This document shows positions 1 to 7,614 of a stretch of DNA of 36,602 nucleotides, piece by piece. The notes beneath the pieces are model-generated. The model was not told the DNA's origin. It saw nothing but the letters and a program-made list of their open reading frames with translations, and searched no databases. The position numbers and the translations under genes were made by a program. Each line of letters begins with the position of its first letter. Within the stretch, counting starts at the first letter, position 1. Location: NCBI GenBank assembly GCA_002722215.1, contig PBKX01000003.1, positions 1 through 36,602 of the forward strand, given 5' to 3'. This stretch comes from Flavobacteriales bacterium. Its GTDB lineage: Bacteria; Bacteroidota; Bacteroidia; Flavobacteriales; TMED113.

Positions 1-1
1 C

Positions 2-49
2 CCAAGTGGTGATGCCCCAAGTGGTGATGCCCCAAGTAAGGAACATTAA
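2..49 (+). CDS. C-terminal end of an unidentified protein with PSGDA repeats (partial)
   Basis: Frame 2 reads two copies of PSGDA, then PSKEH and a TAA stop at 47-49. The DNA shows the matching 15-bp direct repeat (CCCAAGTGGTGATGC twice, then a partial third copy). The other two forward frames stop or lack this regular pattern, so this is probably the low-complexity tail of a gene that starts outside the window. Alanine/proline/acid-rich tails occur on some Bacteroidota ribosomal proteins, but too little is visible to name the gene. Confidence 0.55.
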   Translation, partial: PSGDAPSGDAPSKEH

Positions 50-83
50 AATAGATTTTTCTTACTAAACAACTAGATGATTT

Positions 84-117
84 AAAAAATAAAAGCACCC
101 ACTTTCGTAGATGCTTT
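84..117 (-). terminator. Intrinsic terminator of tRNA-Asn
   Basis: Read on the minus strand, AAAGCATCTAC and GTGGGTGCTTT form an 11-bp stem (two G-U pairs) closed by a GAAA tetraloop. It is followed by TATTTTTT. It begins 9 nt after the tRNA-Asn 3' end. The hairpin has no T-run in the plus direction, so it serves the minus-strand tRNA. Confidence 0.7.
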
Positions 118-125
118 ATCTGTTG

Positions 126-199
126 CTCCCCCTCTAGGGCTCGAACCTAGGACCCTCTGATTAACAGTCAGATGCTCTAACCAACTGAGCTAAGGAGGA
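126..199 (-). tRNA. tRNA-Asn (anticodon GTT)
   Basis: The reverse complement folds as a 74-nt cloverleaf. Acceptor TCCTCCT pairs with AGGGGGA (one T-G wobble), the D arm contains GCTCAGTTGGTTAGAGC, the anticodon stem CTGAC/GTCAG-like segment encloses the loop with GTT, and the T arm is CTAGG-TTCGAGC-CCTAG. The discriminator base is G. CCA is not encoded (the next bases are CAA), so it must be added after transcription. Confidence 0.95.
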
Positions 200-218
200 T
201 TTTTATTATATTGGACGT

Positions 219-226
219 CAAATATA
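219..226 (-). promoter_or_regulatory. Bacteroidota -7 box for tRNA-Asn
   Basis: The minus strand reads TATATTTG, an exact match to the Bacteroidota TAnnTTTG element, 19 nt upstream of the mature tRNA 5' end. That predicts a leader of roughly 10-15 nt. I see no clear TTG at the -33 position, so only the -7 half is supported. Confidence 0.45.
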
Positions 227-269
227 AAAAATTTCTCTTAGAGATATGTCTTAATTTAATTTTATTACT

Positions 270-1187
270 ATGAGTTTATTAATTGTTGGCACCGTAGCTT
301 TTGATGGCATTGAGACACCTTTTGGAAAGGTTGATAAAATATTGGGTGGGTCTGCCACTTATATTGGTATTGCCGCATCGTACTTTTCCTCCGTTTCTAA
401 TTTGATTTCCGTGGTCGGGGGAGATTTTTTAAAAAGTGATATTAATCTCTTGGAGAAACACAATGTAGATTGTACTGGATTAGAGGTTATTAAAACTGAA
501 AAAACATTTTTTTGGTCTGGTCGATATCATAAAAACATGAATATGCGAGATACGCTCGAAACAAGATTAAATGTATTGGAGAATTTTCACCCCAAGATCC
601 CCAAAAAATATCAAGACTGTGAATACTTAATGCTTGCTAATTTAATGCCATCTATTCAACTAGAGGCAATCAAAAAATTAAACAATAGGCCCAAATTAAT
701 AGTTACAGATACCATGAATTATTGGATAGATAGTTGTTTAAATGATTTGCTCAATGTTATATCTAAAACGGACGTCCTTATTATAAATGATGAGGAGGCG
801 CTCCTTCTTTCTGGTTGTCAAAATGTTATAGAGGCGGCACAAAAAATACAGACCATGGGGCCAAAATTTTTAATAATAAAAAAAGGTACGGAGGGAGCCC
901 TATTGTTTGGTGAAAACAGAATGTTTTCCTGTCCAGCTTTTCTTGTTCAACGCTGTATTGATCCAACTGGTGCTGGCGACACATTTGCTGGCGCATTTAT
1001 TGGAAGTTTATATTCTTCGAAAAACACATCTTTTGATGATATGAAAACAGCTTTAATTCAGGCTTCCGCAATGGCATCATTTTGTGTTGAAGATTTTGGT
1101 GTGAAAAATATTATTAATCGAGATTTCTCTGAAATTAAATGCCGAATATTAGATCTCGAGAATCGTATTAAATTTTTAATCAAATAA
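270..1187 (+). CDS. PfkB-family sugar/nucleoside kinase
   Basis: A cytosolic ribokinase-like kinase that transfers a phosphate from ATP to a sugar or nucleoside; the exact substrate cannot be read from the sequence. The 305 residues begin with the family's beta-strand and Gly-rich segment (ILGGSATYIG, near residue 24). Near residue 231 is the PfkB signature DPTGAGDTFAGAF, whose Asp is the catalytic base and whose GAGD forms the anion hole. Length is normal. In Flavobacteria, as I recall, a PfkB kinase often sits beside rnhA-purN-acpP, which fits here. Its 3' end overlaps the convergent rnhA by 12 bp. Confidence 0.85.
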   Translation: MSLLIVGTVAFDGIETPFGKVDKILGGSATYIGIAASYFSSVSNLISVVGGDFLKSDINLLEKHNVDCTGLEVIKTEKTFFWSGRYHKNMNMRDTLETRLNVLENFHPKIPKKYQDCEYLMLANLMPSIQLEAIKKLNNRPKLIVTDTMNYWIDSCLNDLLNVISKTDVLIINDEEALLLSGCQNVIEAAQKIQTMGPKFLIIKKGTEGALLFGENRMFSCPAFLVQRCIDPTGAGDTFAGAFIGSLYSSKNTSFDDMKTALIQASAMASFCVEDFGVKNIINRDFSEIKCRILDLENRIKFLIK

Positions 1188-1658
1188 GCTATTATTTTCG
1201 GAGTTTGTTAGTTCATATTCTTTATCTACTTTTAGTGTCCGAGAATTTGATGCTTGAACCGCCAAATAATCACATCTTTCATTCTGTATGTGTCCAGCAT
1301 GCCCTTTTACCCATTTCATTGTAATATTGTGATTTTTATAACTCTGAAGAAACCTTTGCCATAAGTCTTTGTTTTTCTTTTTCTTATATTTTATTTTTTC
1401 CCAATTAAAAACCCACTTTTTATTAATCGCATCCACAACATATTTGGAGTCTGAGTATATTATAATTTCATGCCCTGATTTCTGAATTTGCTCAACCCCA
1501 ATGATTACAGCTAACAATTCCATTCTGTTGTTTGTTGTGAGTCGAAAGCCATCTGACAATTCTTTGGTGTGTTCACCATATTCTAAAATAACACCATAGC
1601 CTCCAGGGCCAGGATTTCCCCTAGCAGCTCCGTCTGTATAAATATTAATTTTTCCCAT
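1176..1658 (-). CDS. rnhA: Ribonuclease HI
   Basis: This enzyme cleaves the RNA strand of RNA-DNA hybrids (R-loops, primers) using two divalent metal ions. The 160-aa protein carries all the expected active-site elements: YTDGAARGNPGPGG (first Asp, near residue 8), NNRMEL (Glu), IYSDSKYVVDA (second Asp), KGHAGHIQNERCD (His and last Asp). The C-terminus extends slightly past the core fold. It is the second gene of a purN-rnhA pair on the minus strand, with a 14-bp overlap with purN, and its own 3' end overlaps the PfkB gene. Confidence 0.95.
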   Translation of the reverse strand: MGKINIYTDGAARGNPGPGGYGVILEYGEHTKELSDGFRLTTNNRMELLAVIIGVEQIQKSGHEIIIYSDSKYVVDAINKKWVFNWEKIKYKKKKNKDLWQRFLQSYKNHNITMKWVKGHAGHIQNERCDYLAVQASNSRTLKVDKEYELTNSENNSLFD

Positions 1659-2214
1659 CTAATAAAGTTTCAATTATTCTTGGAAAGAATTTCATTTCTA
1701 ATTTATGGACTTTTTTCTGAATATCTTTAGGTCGTATACATGAATCTATGGGGCATTGAGCCTGAAAGATTACTGCCCCATCATCATACTTTTTGTTTAC
1801 AAAATGTATTGTTATTCCTGATTTGGTTTCTTTTGCATAAAATACTTTATTATGAACATGAATTCCATACATTCCTCTTCCTCCATATAAGGGTAGTAGA
1901 CTAGGATGTATATTAACTATTTTATTTTTATAACAATCAATAATCGATTCTGGTATTTTTAATAAAAATCCTGCCAAAACAATAAAGTCTATTTTTTTTA
2001 TGTTTAATTCTTTTAAAACTGAACCTTTGTTTAGTGAGTTTTTAGTAAAAACAAAGGTGTCGACATTATGTTTCTTGGCTCTATTTAAAACATTTGCACC
2101 TGGCCTATTAGACAGAATTAATTCTACTTTTATCTTGTTGTTTTGCTTAAAGTATTTTATAATATTTTCTGCGTTTGATCCGTTTCCAGAAGAAAATATA
2201 GCTATTTTTTTCAT
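1645..2214 (-). CDS. purN: Phosphoribosylglycinamide formyltransferase (GART)
   Basis: This enzyme catalyses the third step of purine synthesis, moving a formyl group from 10-formyl-THF to GAR. The 189 residues match the usual PurN size. The N-terminal SGNGSNAENI loop binds the GAR phosphate. The catalytic Asn-His pair lies in VNIHPSLLPLYGG (near residue 100), and the Asp in KKYDDGAVIFQ (near residue 143). It is transcribed divergently from acpP, an arrangement common in Flavobacteria, and is translationally coupled to rnhA downstream. A near-consensus promoter lies in the 127-bp divergent gap. Confidence 0.95.
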   Translation of the reverse strand: MKKIAIFSSGNGSNAENIIKYFKQNNKIKVELILSNRPGANVLNRAKKHNVDTFVFTKNSLNKGSVLKELNIKKIDFIVLAGFLLKIPESIIDCYKNKIVNIHPSLLPLYGGRGMYGIHVHNKVFYAKETKSGITIHFVNKKYDDGAVIFQAQCPIDSCIRPKDIQKKVHKLEMKFFPRIIETLLDGKN

Positions 2215-2250
2215 TTCAAAAAACTATTAAAATGTTGAAAAACATGTAAA

Positions 2251-2279
2251 TAAAGGTATGCTTTTATTAGTCTTATCAA
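2251..2279 (-). promoter_or_regulatory. Candidate promoter of purN-rnhA
   Basis: On the minus strand, TTG is followed after exactly 18 nt by TACCTTTA, one base from the TAnnTTTG consensus. It sits 37 nt upstream of the purN ATG. Spacing and position fit a Bacteroidota sigma-A type promoter. The final-base mismatch keeps this tentative. Confidence 0.4.
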
Positions 2280-2341
2280 TAAATAAATTATATTATATTT
2301 ACCGCTAATACAATTAAACTATAACTTAAAATTATATAATT

Positions 2342-2575
2342 ATGTCTGAAATATCATCAAAAGTAAAGGCAATTATCGTAGACAAATTGGTTATCGATGA
2401 AAGTGAGGTTACTAATGACTCTAATTTTATGTCTGACTTGGGGGCAGACTCACTGGATACCGTTGAATTGATTATGGAGTTTGAAAAGGAGTTTGATCTT
2501 CAAATTCCAGATGATGAAGCGGAAAAAATAACCACTGTGGGAGAGGCTATCAAGTATATTGAAGAGCGAGCTTAA
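2342..2575 (+). CDS. acpP: Acyl carrier protein
   Basis: The small acidic carrier holds growing fatty-acyl chains on a 4'-phosphopantetheine arm. The 77 residues include the attachment motif [12 protein letters not shown], in which the Ser (near residue 36) accepts the arm. This is followed by the acidic helix II/III surface ([16 protein letters not shown]) that contacts partner enzymes. fabF follows after 12 bp, so the carrier and condensing enzyme are made together. The upstream region is very AT-rich, with no visible Shine-Dalgarno, as usual for the phylum. Confidence 0.97.
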   Translation: MSEISSKVKAIIVDKLVIDESEVTNDSNFMSDLGADSLDTVELIMEFEKEFDLQIPDDEAEKITTVGEAIKYIEERA

Positions 2576-2587
2576 ATAAATTAAAAT

Positions 2588-3841
2588 ATGGAGCTTAAGA
2601 GAGTTGTCATTACTGGATTAGGAGCTCTTACACCAATCGGAAACAATATCTCTAATTATTGGAGGAGTTTGGTCGAGGGAGTAAGTGGTGCCGCAAATAT
2701 TACCCATTTTAACGCTGGGAAATTTAAAACGCGGTTTGCTTGTGAAATCAAAGGGTTTGACCCACTTCTATATTTTGATAGAAAGGAGTTGCGGAAATAT
2801 GATGATTATACTATTTATGGTCTAGTTTCTGCCGACGAGGCAATTAAAGATTCCGGATTAAAATTAGATGATATTGAAAAATCTTCTGTTGGGGTGATTT
2901 GGGGCTCTGGAATTGGCGGAATCAAAACTTTTTCGTATGAGGTGGGAGAATATATCAGAGGGGGGGAGAATCCTCGTTTTAATCCTTTTTTTATTCCAAA
3001 AATGATTGCCGATATTGCAGCAGGAATTATTTCAATTAAATACGGGTTTCAGGGACCAAATTTTGCTACTGTTTCAGCCTGCGCCTCCTCTTCACACGCT
3101 ATTATTGATGCATTTAATTATATCCGTCTTGGAAAAGCGTCTGTTTTTGTTTGTGGGGGGTCTGAAGCATCTGTCCATCCCGCTGGAGTAGGGGGGTTTA
3201 ATGCTCTCAAGGCGCTATCCACAAACAATGATCACCCCAAAAAGGCCTCCAGGCCATTTGACTTAAATCGTGACGGATTTGTTTTAGGGGAGGGATCTGG
3301 GGCTTTGATTTTAGAAGACTATAGCCATGCTGTTGCTAGAAATGCGAAAATTTATGGTGAAGTAGTTGGTGGCGGTATGTCTGCAGATGCGCATCATATT
3401 ACGGCTCCTCATCCTGAGGGGAAAGGAGCTGTTATTGTGATGACAAATGCTCTATCTGATGCGAAAATTAATCCTAGCGATATAGATTATATTAATGTTC
3501 ATGGAACATCAACGCCGCTAGGAGATGTCTCTGAAATGAAAGCAATACATAGTGTCTTTAGAGAGCATGTCTATAGCCTCAGTATTAGCTCTACTAAATC
3601 TATGACAGGCCATCTTTTGGGGGCGGCGGGAGCAATAGAGAGTATTGCTTGTATATTAGCTCTGAATGATGGTGTTGTGCCGCCAACCATTAATTTAAGT
3701 CATTTAGATCCCGGCCTAGACAAAAGAGTAAACTATACTGCTAACGTGGCTCAAAATAAAGAGCTTAAATATGCCCTGTGTAATACTTTTGGTTTTGGGG
3801 GGCATAATGCCTCTATTGTCTTTAAAAAAATGGAGAATTAA
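2588..3841 (+). CDS. fabF: 3-oxoacyl-ACP synthase II
   Basis: This elongating condensing enzyme of type II fatty-acid synthesis joins malonyl-ACP to acyl-ACP. The 417-aa length is typical. The Cys-His-His triad is complete: SACASSSHA (nucleophile Cys, near residue 165), HGTSTPLGD (first His, near residue 305) and GHLLGAAGA (second His, near residue 341). The C-terminal glycine-rich NTFGFGGHNAS segment is also present. It follows acpP directly. In related genomes rnc normally comes next; here the IPExxxVDY gene starts 22 bp after the stop. Confidence 0.97.
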   Translation: MELKRVVITGLGALTPIGNNISNYWRSLVEGVSGAANITHFNAGKFKTRFACEIKGFDPLLYFDRKELRKYDDYTIYGLVSADEAIKDSGLKLDDIEKSSVGVIWGSGIGGIKTFSYEVGEYIRGGENPRFNPFFIPKMIADIAAGIISIKYGFQGPNFATVSACASSSHAIIDAFNYIRLGKASVFVCGGSEASVHPAGVGGFNALKALSTNNDHPKKASRPFDLNRDGFVLGEGSGALILEDYSHAVARNAKIYGEVVGGGMSADAHHITAPHPEGKGAVIVMTNALSDAKINPSDIDYINVHGTSTPLGDVSEMKAIHSVFREHVYSLSISSTKSMTGHLLGAAGAIESIACILALNDGVVPPTINLSHLDPGLDKRVNYTANVAQNKELKYALCNTFGFGGHNASIVFKKMEN

Positions 3842-3863
3842 TTACGCTTTTAATTAAAAAAAT

Positions 3864-4328
3864 TTGAAACTGAAAATTAGTCATGATATAGATTTCCAAT
3901 TAATTGGCATTCAGTCAGAAATGAAAGATTATCAATTTGCCTATTTTTTAAATCGATCAACTCTTTTTATGTTTAAGCGTATGATAAAAGATATTAGCTA
4001 TATGATTAACTCTAAAAAGATTTATTTTTCTGCTTTTGAGCATCGAGAGATTGATTTACGTAGATCTAGTTTTTTAATAAAAAACCAAGCTTTTTATAGT
4101 CAGCCAGTAAATAATGCTTTGAATTTATTTAATGAAACAAGAATTAAACAGTCCACCTTTTTAATCCCTGAGTTAAAAGAGTTTAATTATTTTATGAAAT
4201 TTGTTGGAATCTGGAAAAAAGAAGAGCTTTTAGAGCAGAAAAAATTTTTAACTAATCTTCCCGGAATTCACTCTCCGACCAATATTGATGTCAGCCGAAT
4301 AAAATCTATTACTAATTTAATTTTTTAA
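3864..4328 (+). CDS. IPExxxVDY-family protein
   Basis: A 154-aa Bacteroidota-specific protein of unknown function, normally found between rnc and pyk. The family's name-giving motif is seen in the variant form IPELKEFNY near residue 107. The N-terminal pattern (FQLIGIQSEMKDYQFAYFLN) also fits my recollection of the family. The reading begins with TTG. The next in-frame ATG, 19 codons later, would cut off the conserved N-terminal stretch, so I keep the TTG start. It lies 2 bp upstream of pyk and is probably co-transcribed with it. Confidence 0.7.
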   Translation: MKLKISHDIDFQLIGIQSEMKDYQFAYFLNRSTLFMFKRMIKDISYMINSKKIYFSAFEHREIDLRRSSFLIKNQAFYSQPVNNALNLFNETRIKQSTFLIPELKEFNYFMKFVGIWKKEELLEQKKFLTNLPGIHSPTNIDVSRIKSITNLIF

Positions 4329-4330
4329 GT

Positions 4331-5767
4331 ATGATTGAGCGAAAATATAGACTGAAAAGAACAAAAATTGTTGCAACTATTGGGCCTTCTTCATTGAGCA
4401 AAAATAAAATTCGAAAAATGATTTTAGCTGGGCTCAATGTATGTAGGATAAATTTTTCTCATTGTAATCATGAAAATGCTTTAAAAATTGTATCTATTGT
4501 AACAGAGTTAAATATTGAGCTTAACTCCCATGTTGCAATCATGGGGGATCTTCAAGGGCCTAAATTAAGAATTGGTGAAGTTGAGGCTGAAAACCTATTA
4601 ATAAAAAACTCTATTGTTACTGTGCAAGAGGGGACTAAAAAATCTAATAATAAAAATATTTTTATTAACTATAAAAATATCTCTCATGACATCGCAATTG
4701 GTGACAAAATCTTATTAGATGATGGGAAAATTATATTGCGAGCTGAGAGAGTTAGTGGACTAAAAATATCTTGTGTTGTTTTACAGGGAGGCGAAATAAA
4801 AGCAAACAAAGGCTTTAATCTACCAAACACAGCGATTTCATTACCAACAATTACCCCTAAAGATTATAAAGACCTATTGTTCTGTATTAAAAATAAGGTT
4901 GAGTGGGTTGCTTTGTCTTTTGTAAGAAATAGTAAAGATCTTGTCCAGCTAAAACAACTGATCCATGAGAATGAGGGCAACGTAAAAGTAATCGCAAAAA
5001 TTGAAAAACCAGAAGCTGTTAAAAATTTAAATGCTATAATTTTACACTCAGACGCATTAATGGTTGCGAGAGGAGACCTTGGTGTTGAGGTTCCTACGCA
5101 AAAAGTACCTGTTTTACAAAAAAAAATTGTCCGAGCATCTCGAAAAAAAGCAAAACCCGTCATTATTGCAACTCAAGTAATGGACAGTATGACACATAGC
5201 CTATCTCCAACAAGAGCTGAAACTAACGATGCGGCTAATGCTGTGTTTGATGGTGCTGATGCGTTAATGTTGTCTGGGGAAACTTCAATCGGCAAATACC
5301 CCACTCGAGTTGTAAGGACAATTTCTAAAATTATTTTAGATGTTGAAGCATCCGATGAACGAAAACACTTTAATAAGCTACTTCCATTTAAGTCAAACAA
5401 AAGATATATTTCTGATTCAATTTGTTATCAAGCTTCTGAAATAGCCAACCAAGTTGGAGCAAAAGCAATTTTAGCATTTACAGCATCCGGTTATAATGCC
5501 CAAAAAATATCTTCCAACCGACCTAATTCTCATGTTTGTGTATTTACGCATAATCGAAAACTATTAAATACATTAAGTTTAATCTGGGGGGTTTTAGGCT
5601 TTTATTATAACAAGTTTGAAACTACTGATATTGCTATCGAAGAAACACAACAAATCTTAATGGAAGAAAAAATTATTAAAAAAGGAGACTTTGTTATTAA
5701 TATCGCTAGTATGCCCATTAAAGAAAAAGGAATGACAAATATGTTAAAATTGGAAAAAATAAAGTAG
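4331..5767 (+). CDS. pyk: Pyruvate kinase
   Basis: Pyruvate kinase catalyses the last step of glycolysis, PEP + ADP to pyruvate + ATP. The 478 residues show TKIVATIGPSS and INFSH near the N-terminus, MGDLQGPKLRIGE before the B domain, KIEKPEAV with the catalytic Lys near residue 220, MVARGDLGVE (metal-binding), and the long TRAETNDAANAVFDGADALMLSGET-type helix region. The C-terminal domain (ASEIANQVGAKAILAFTASG) is the usual allosteric part. It closes the acpP operon, and its stop is 9 bp from the convergent pheS stop. Confidence 0.96.
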   Translation: MIERKYRLKRTKIVATIGPSSLSKNKIRKMILAGLNVCRINFSHCNHENALKIVSIVTELNIELNSHVAIMGDLQGPKLRIGEVEAENLLIKNSIVTVQEGTKKSNNKNIFINYKNISHDIAIGDKILLDDGKIILRAERVSGLKISCVVLQGGEIKANKGFNLPNTAISLPTITPKDYKDLLFCIKNKVEWVALSFVRNSKDLVQLKQLIHENEGNVKVIAKIEKPEAVKNLNAIILHSDALMVARGDLGVEVPTQKVPVLQKKIVRASRKKAKPVIIATQVMDSMTHSLSPTRAETNDAANAVFDGADALMLSGETSIGKYPTRVVRTISKIILDVEASDERKHFNKLLPFKSNKRYISDSICYQASEIANQVGAKAILAFTASGYNAQKISSNRPNSHVCVFTHNRKLLNTLSLIWGVLGFYYNKFETTDIAIEETQQILMEEKIIKKGDFVINIASMPIKEKGMTNMLKLEKIK

Positions 5768-5776
5768 CGCTTTATT

Positions 5777-6784
5777 TTATTTAAATTGTTTTAAAAATCG
5801 TAAGTCATTTTCAAAAAACAGCCTAAGATCATCTACCTGATGTAATAACATCGCTATTCTCTCCACACCTAATCCGAGTGCGAATCCGGAAAATCTATTG
5901 GAGTCTATTTTTACATTATCTAAAACATTTGGGTCTATCATTCCACATCCCATGATTTCTAACCAGCCTGTACCCTTGGTTATTCGGCGGTCTGTTTCTG
6001 ATTGTAGGCCCCAATAAATGTCTACTTCTGCGCTCGGCTCTGTAAAAGGAAAAAAAGATGGCCGGAAACGAACTTTAACCTCTTTTCCGAATAAGCTTTT
6101 CACAAAATACATAATCATTTTTTTTAGATCTGAAAAGCTGACCCCTTGGTCTATATATAGGCCCTCAATTTGATGAAACAAACAATGGGCTCTTGCTGAT
6201 ATATCTTCTTTTCTATAAACTCTTCCTGGCGATATAATTCTAATTGGGGGGGTGTTGTTTTCCATGTATCTGATTTGAACAGAAGATGTATGTGTTCTTA
6301 ATAAAATATCCGGATTTAGCTCAATAAAAAATGTGTCTTGCATGTCTCTAGCTGGATGATCCTGAGGCATATTTAATGCGGAAAAATTATGCCAGTCATC
6401 TTCTATCTCAGGTCCATCTGAAAGACTAAATCCAACCTTATTAAAAATCTCTATAATTTGATTTTTTACCCTAGTAAGCGGATGCTCTGCCCCTAATGCC
6501 TCATAATTCGGGGGCATCGTTACATCTAGTTCATTTTTTTGTTTTTCCAAATCATCGCCTTTTTCTATTTTTTCTATTTTTTCTTCCGTGATTTTTTTGA
6601 GTGTATTTAGCAGTTTTCCTGTTTGCTTCTTTTCGTCATTTGACAACCTTTTAAACTCTAAAAAGAGGTCATTTAAGATTCCGTTTTTAGCTAAAAAGTG
6701 TTTTTTTATTTTTTGAGCATCATCAATAGTCAAGACCTCTGTTTTTTTTATATCATTTATGTATTTTTTTATTTTTTCTTGCAT
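5777..6784 (-). CDS. pheS: Phenylalanine-tRNA ligase alpha subunit
   Basis: This is the catalytic alpha chain of the alpha2-beta2 PheRS, which charges tRNA-Phe in the cytosol. The 335 residues begin with a lysine-rich coiled-coil region (about 1-90) that grips tRNA. Class II motifs follow: EHPLTRVKNQI, RTHTSSVQIRYM, GRVYRKEDISARAHCLFHQ (motif 2) and ALGLGVERIAML (motif 3). pheT is not in this window, so the beta subunit gene lies elsewhere. It runs divergently from a lipoprotein gene, and the 55-bp gap contains -7 boxes on both strands. Confidence 0.95.
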   Translation of the reverse strand: MQEKIKKYINDIKKTEVLTIDDAQKIKKHFLAKNGILNDLFLEFKRLSNDEKKQTGKLLNTLKKITEEKIEKIEKGDDLEKQKNELDVTMPPNYEALGAEHPLTRVKNQIIEIFNKVGFSLSDGPEIEDDWHNFSALNMPQDHPARDMQDTFFIELNPDILLRTHTSSVQIRYMENNTPPIRIISPGRVYRKEDISARAHCLFHQIEGLYIDQGVSFSDLKKMIMYFVKSLFGKEVKVRFRPSFFPFTEPSAEVDIYWGLQSETDRRITKGTGWLEIMGCGMIDPNVLDNVKIDSNRFSGFALGLGVERIAMLLHQVDDLRLFFENDLRFLKQFK

Positions 6785-6791
6785 TTATATA

Positions 6792-6799
6792 TATATTTG
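6792..6799 (+). promoter_or_regulatory. -7 box for the small lipoprotein gene
   Basis: TATATTTG is an exact TAnnTTTG match 40 nt upstream of the lipoprotein ATG. The -33 position is T-rich but has no clean TTTG. Low-complexity AT sequence makes chance matches likely here. Confidence 0.3.
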
Positions 6800-6808
6800 C
6801 TAGTATAT

Positions 6809-6816
6809 CAAATTTA
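6809..6816 (-). promoter_or_regulatory. -7 box for pheS
   Basis: The minus strand reads TAAATTTG, an exact TAnnTTTG match 24 nt upstream of the pheS ATG. It lies 9 bp from the opposing -7 box, so the two start regions would overlap. No -33 TTG is evident. Confidence 0.3.
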
Positions 6817-6839
6817 CATGATATTAAATAATTGTTACT

Positions 6840-7241
6840 ATGATTATCCCTAAATTAAATAAAATTATATTAATAGTTAGTCTTCTGATTCTAACACAGT
6901 GTTACAAAGAACCATTCTTTGAACTGAGTGTAGAGGTAATAGATCAGGATTTAAACCCTGTTCCTAATTGCTTAATTACAATAGAGATCACAGATGTTGA
7001 TAATGGCAACTTAATTTCTGAAGAAATCCTTGAAGATGTTTTTAGTGGAACGACTAATTCTGGTGGATCGGTTGACTTTAGTTTTGAAAATAAGGCCTTT
7101 GTTGCTGCACGAGCATGTTTTTCTTCTGAAGAGCTTACCCCCACTATGTGTAAAGAAGGACATGTATATTTAGAAGAAAATGAAACAAAAAAACTTACCC
7201 TAATGATACAGTCTAATGGTGACTGCTCATATTGCTTTTAA
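6840..7241 (+). CDS. Small secreted lipoprotein with Ig/carboxypeptidase-regulatory-like fold
   Basis: A 133-aa protein of unknown role. It has a lysine-containing N-terminus, a hydrophobic stretch (ILIVSLLIL) and a lipobox-like LTQC, so it is predicted to be lipid-anchored outside the inner membrane; Gln at -1 is less usual than Gly, Ala or Ser. The mature part (ELSVEVIDQDLNPVPNCLITIEI and a later Gly-rich turn) looks like a beta-sandwich domain of the carboxypeptidase-regulatory type. Four cysteines are clustered in the C-terminal half. It overlaps the convergent gene by 4 bp. No function can be assigned. Confidence 0.65.
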   Translation: MIIPKLNKIILIVSLLILTQCYKEPFFELSVEVIDQDLNPVPNCLITIEITDVDNGNLISEEILEDVFSGTTNSGGSVDFSFENKAFVAARACFSSEELTPTMCKEGHVYLEENETKKLTLMIQSNGDCSYCF

Positions 7242-7600
7242 AAATCTATCCCTGATTCCGAAAAATATAAAATAGACGCCTCCTTCATTAAAATAGTTTG
7301 CTCTCCACCTTTTAGTGGGGGGAGCGTTGTGTTTGTTTTCCAGTGAGGCCATCCGTCTTCATCTTTTCCTATATATTCATAATAGCCATACCGACTTAGC
7401 AGTTTGCAGATTGCTATGTGTAATAAATTGATTTTTTCGTCTTTTGTGAAATCTCTATAGCCCTGTCCTAGCTCATTTACCCCGATTAAAAAAAGTATCG
7501 CCTGAAGGTCTAACTTTTTTCCATCTCCGAATTTTAGGCTTATAAAATCAACTAATGCTTCCCATTTTTTTTTATTATTCTCTGTACTATTTCTATCCAT
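7238..7600 (-). CDS. Conserved hypothetical protein downstream of pgk
   Basis: A 120-aa soluble, predominantly helical protein with no signal peptide or membrane segment. Recognisable blocks are LDLQAILFLIGVNELGQG and GYYEYIGKDEDGWPHW. I recall similar proteins annotated as hypothetical across Bacteroidota, but I cannot name a domain. It starts 14 bp after the pgk stop on the same strand and so is probably co-transcribed with pgk. Its 3' end overlaps the lipoprotein gene by 4 bp. Confidence 0.65.
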   Translation of the reverse strand: MDRNSTENNKKKWEALVDFISLKFGDGKKLDLQAILFLIGVNELGQGYRDFTKDEKINLLHIAICKLLSRYGYYEYIGKDEDGWPHWKTNTTLPPLKGGEQTILMKEASILYFSESGIDF

Positions 7601-7614
7601 AATAATTTCTGAAT

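Noticed and set aside
2000-2230. 76-aa plus-strand ORF inside purN
   Set aside because: It is a shadow of the purN frame with no recognisable motif.
2294-2301. TATATTTA as an acpP promoter
   Set aside because: The last base differs from TAnnTTTG, no TTG lies at -33, and the sequence is low-complexity AT.
4864-5400. Minus-strand ORFs of 99 and 75 aa within pyk
   Set aside because: They lie fully within a well-conserved pyruvate kinase and have no features of their own.
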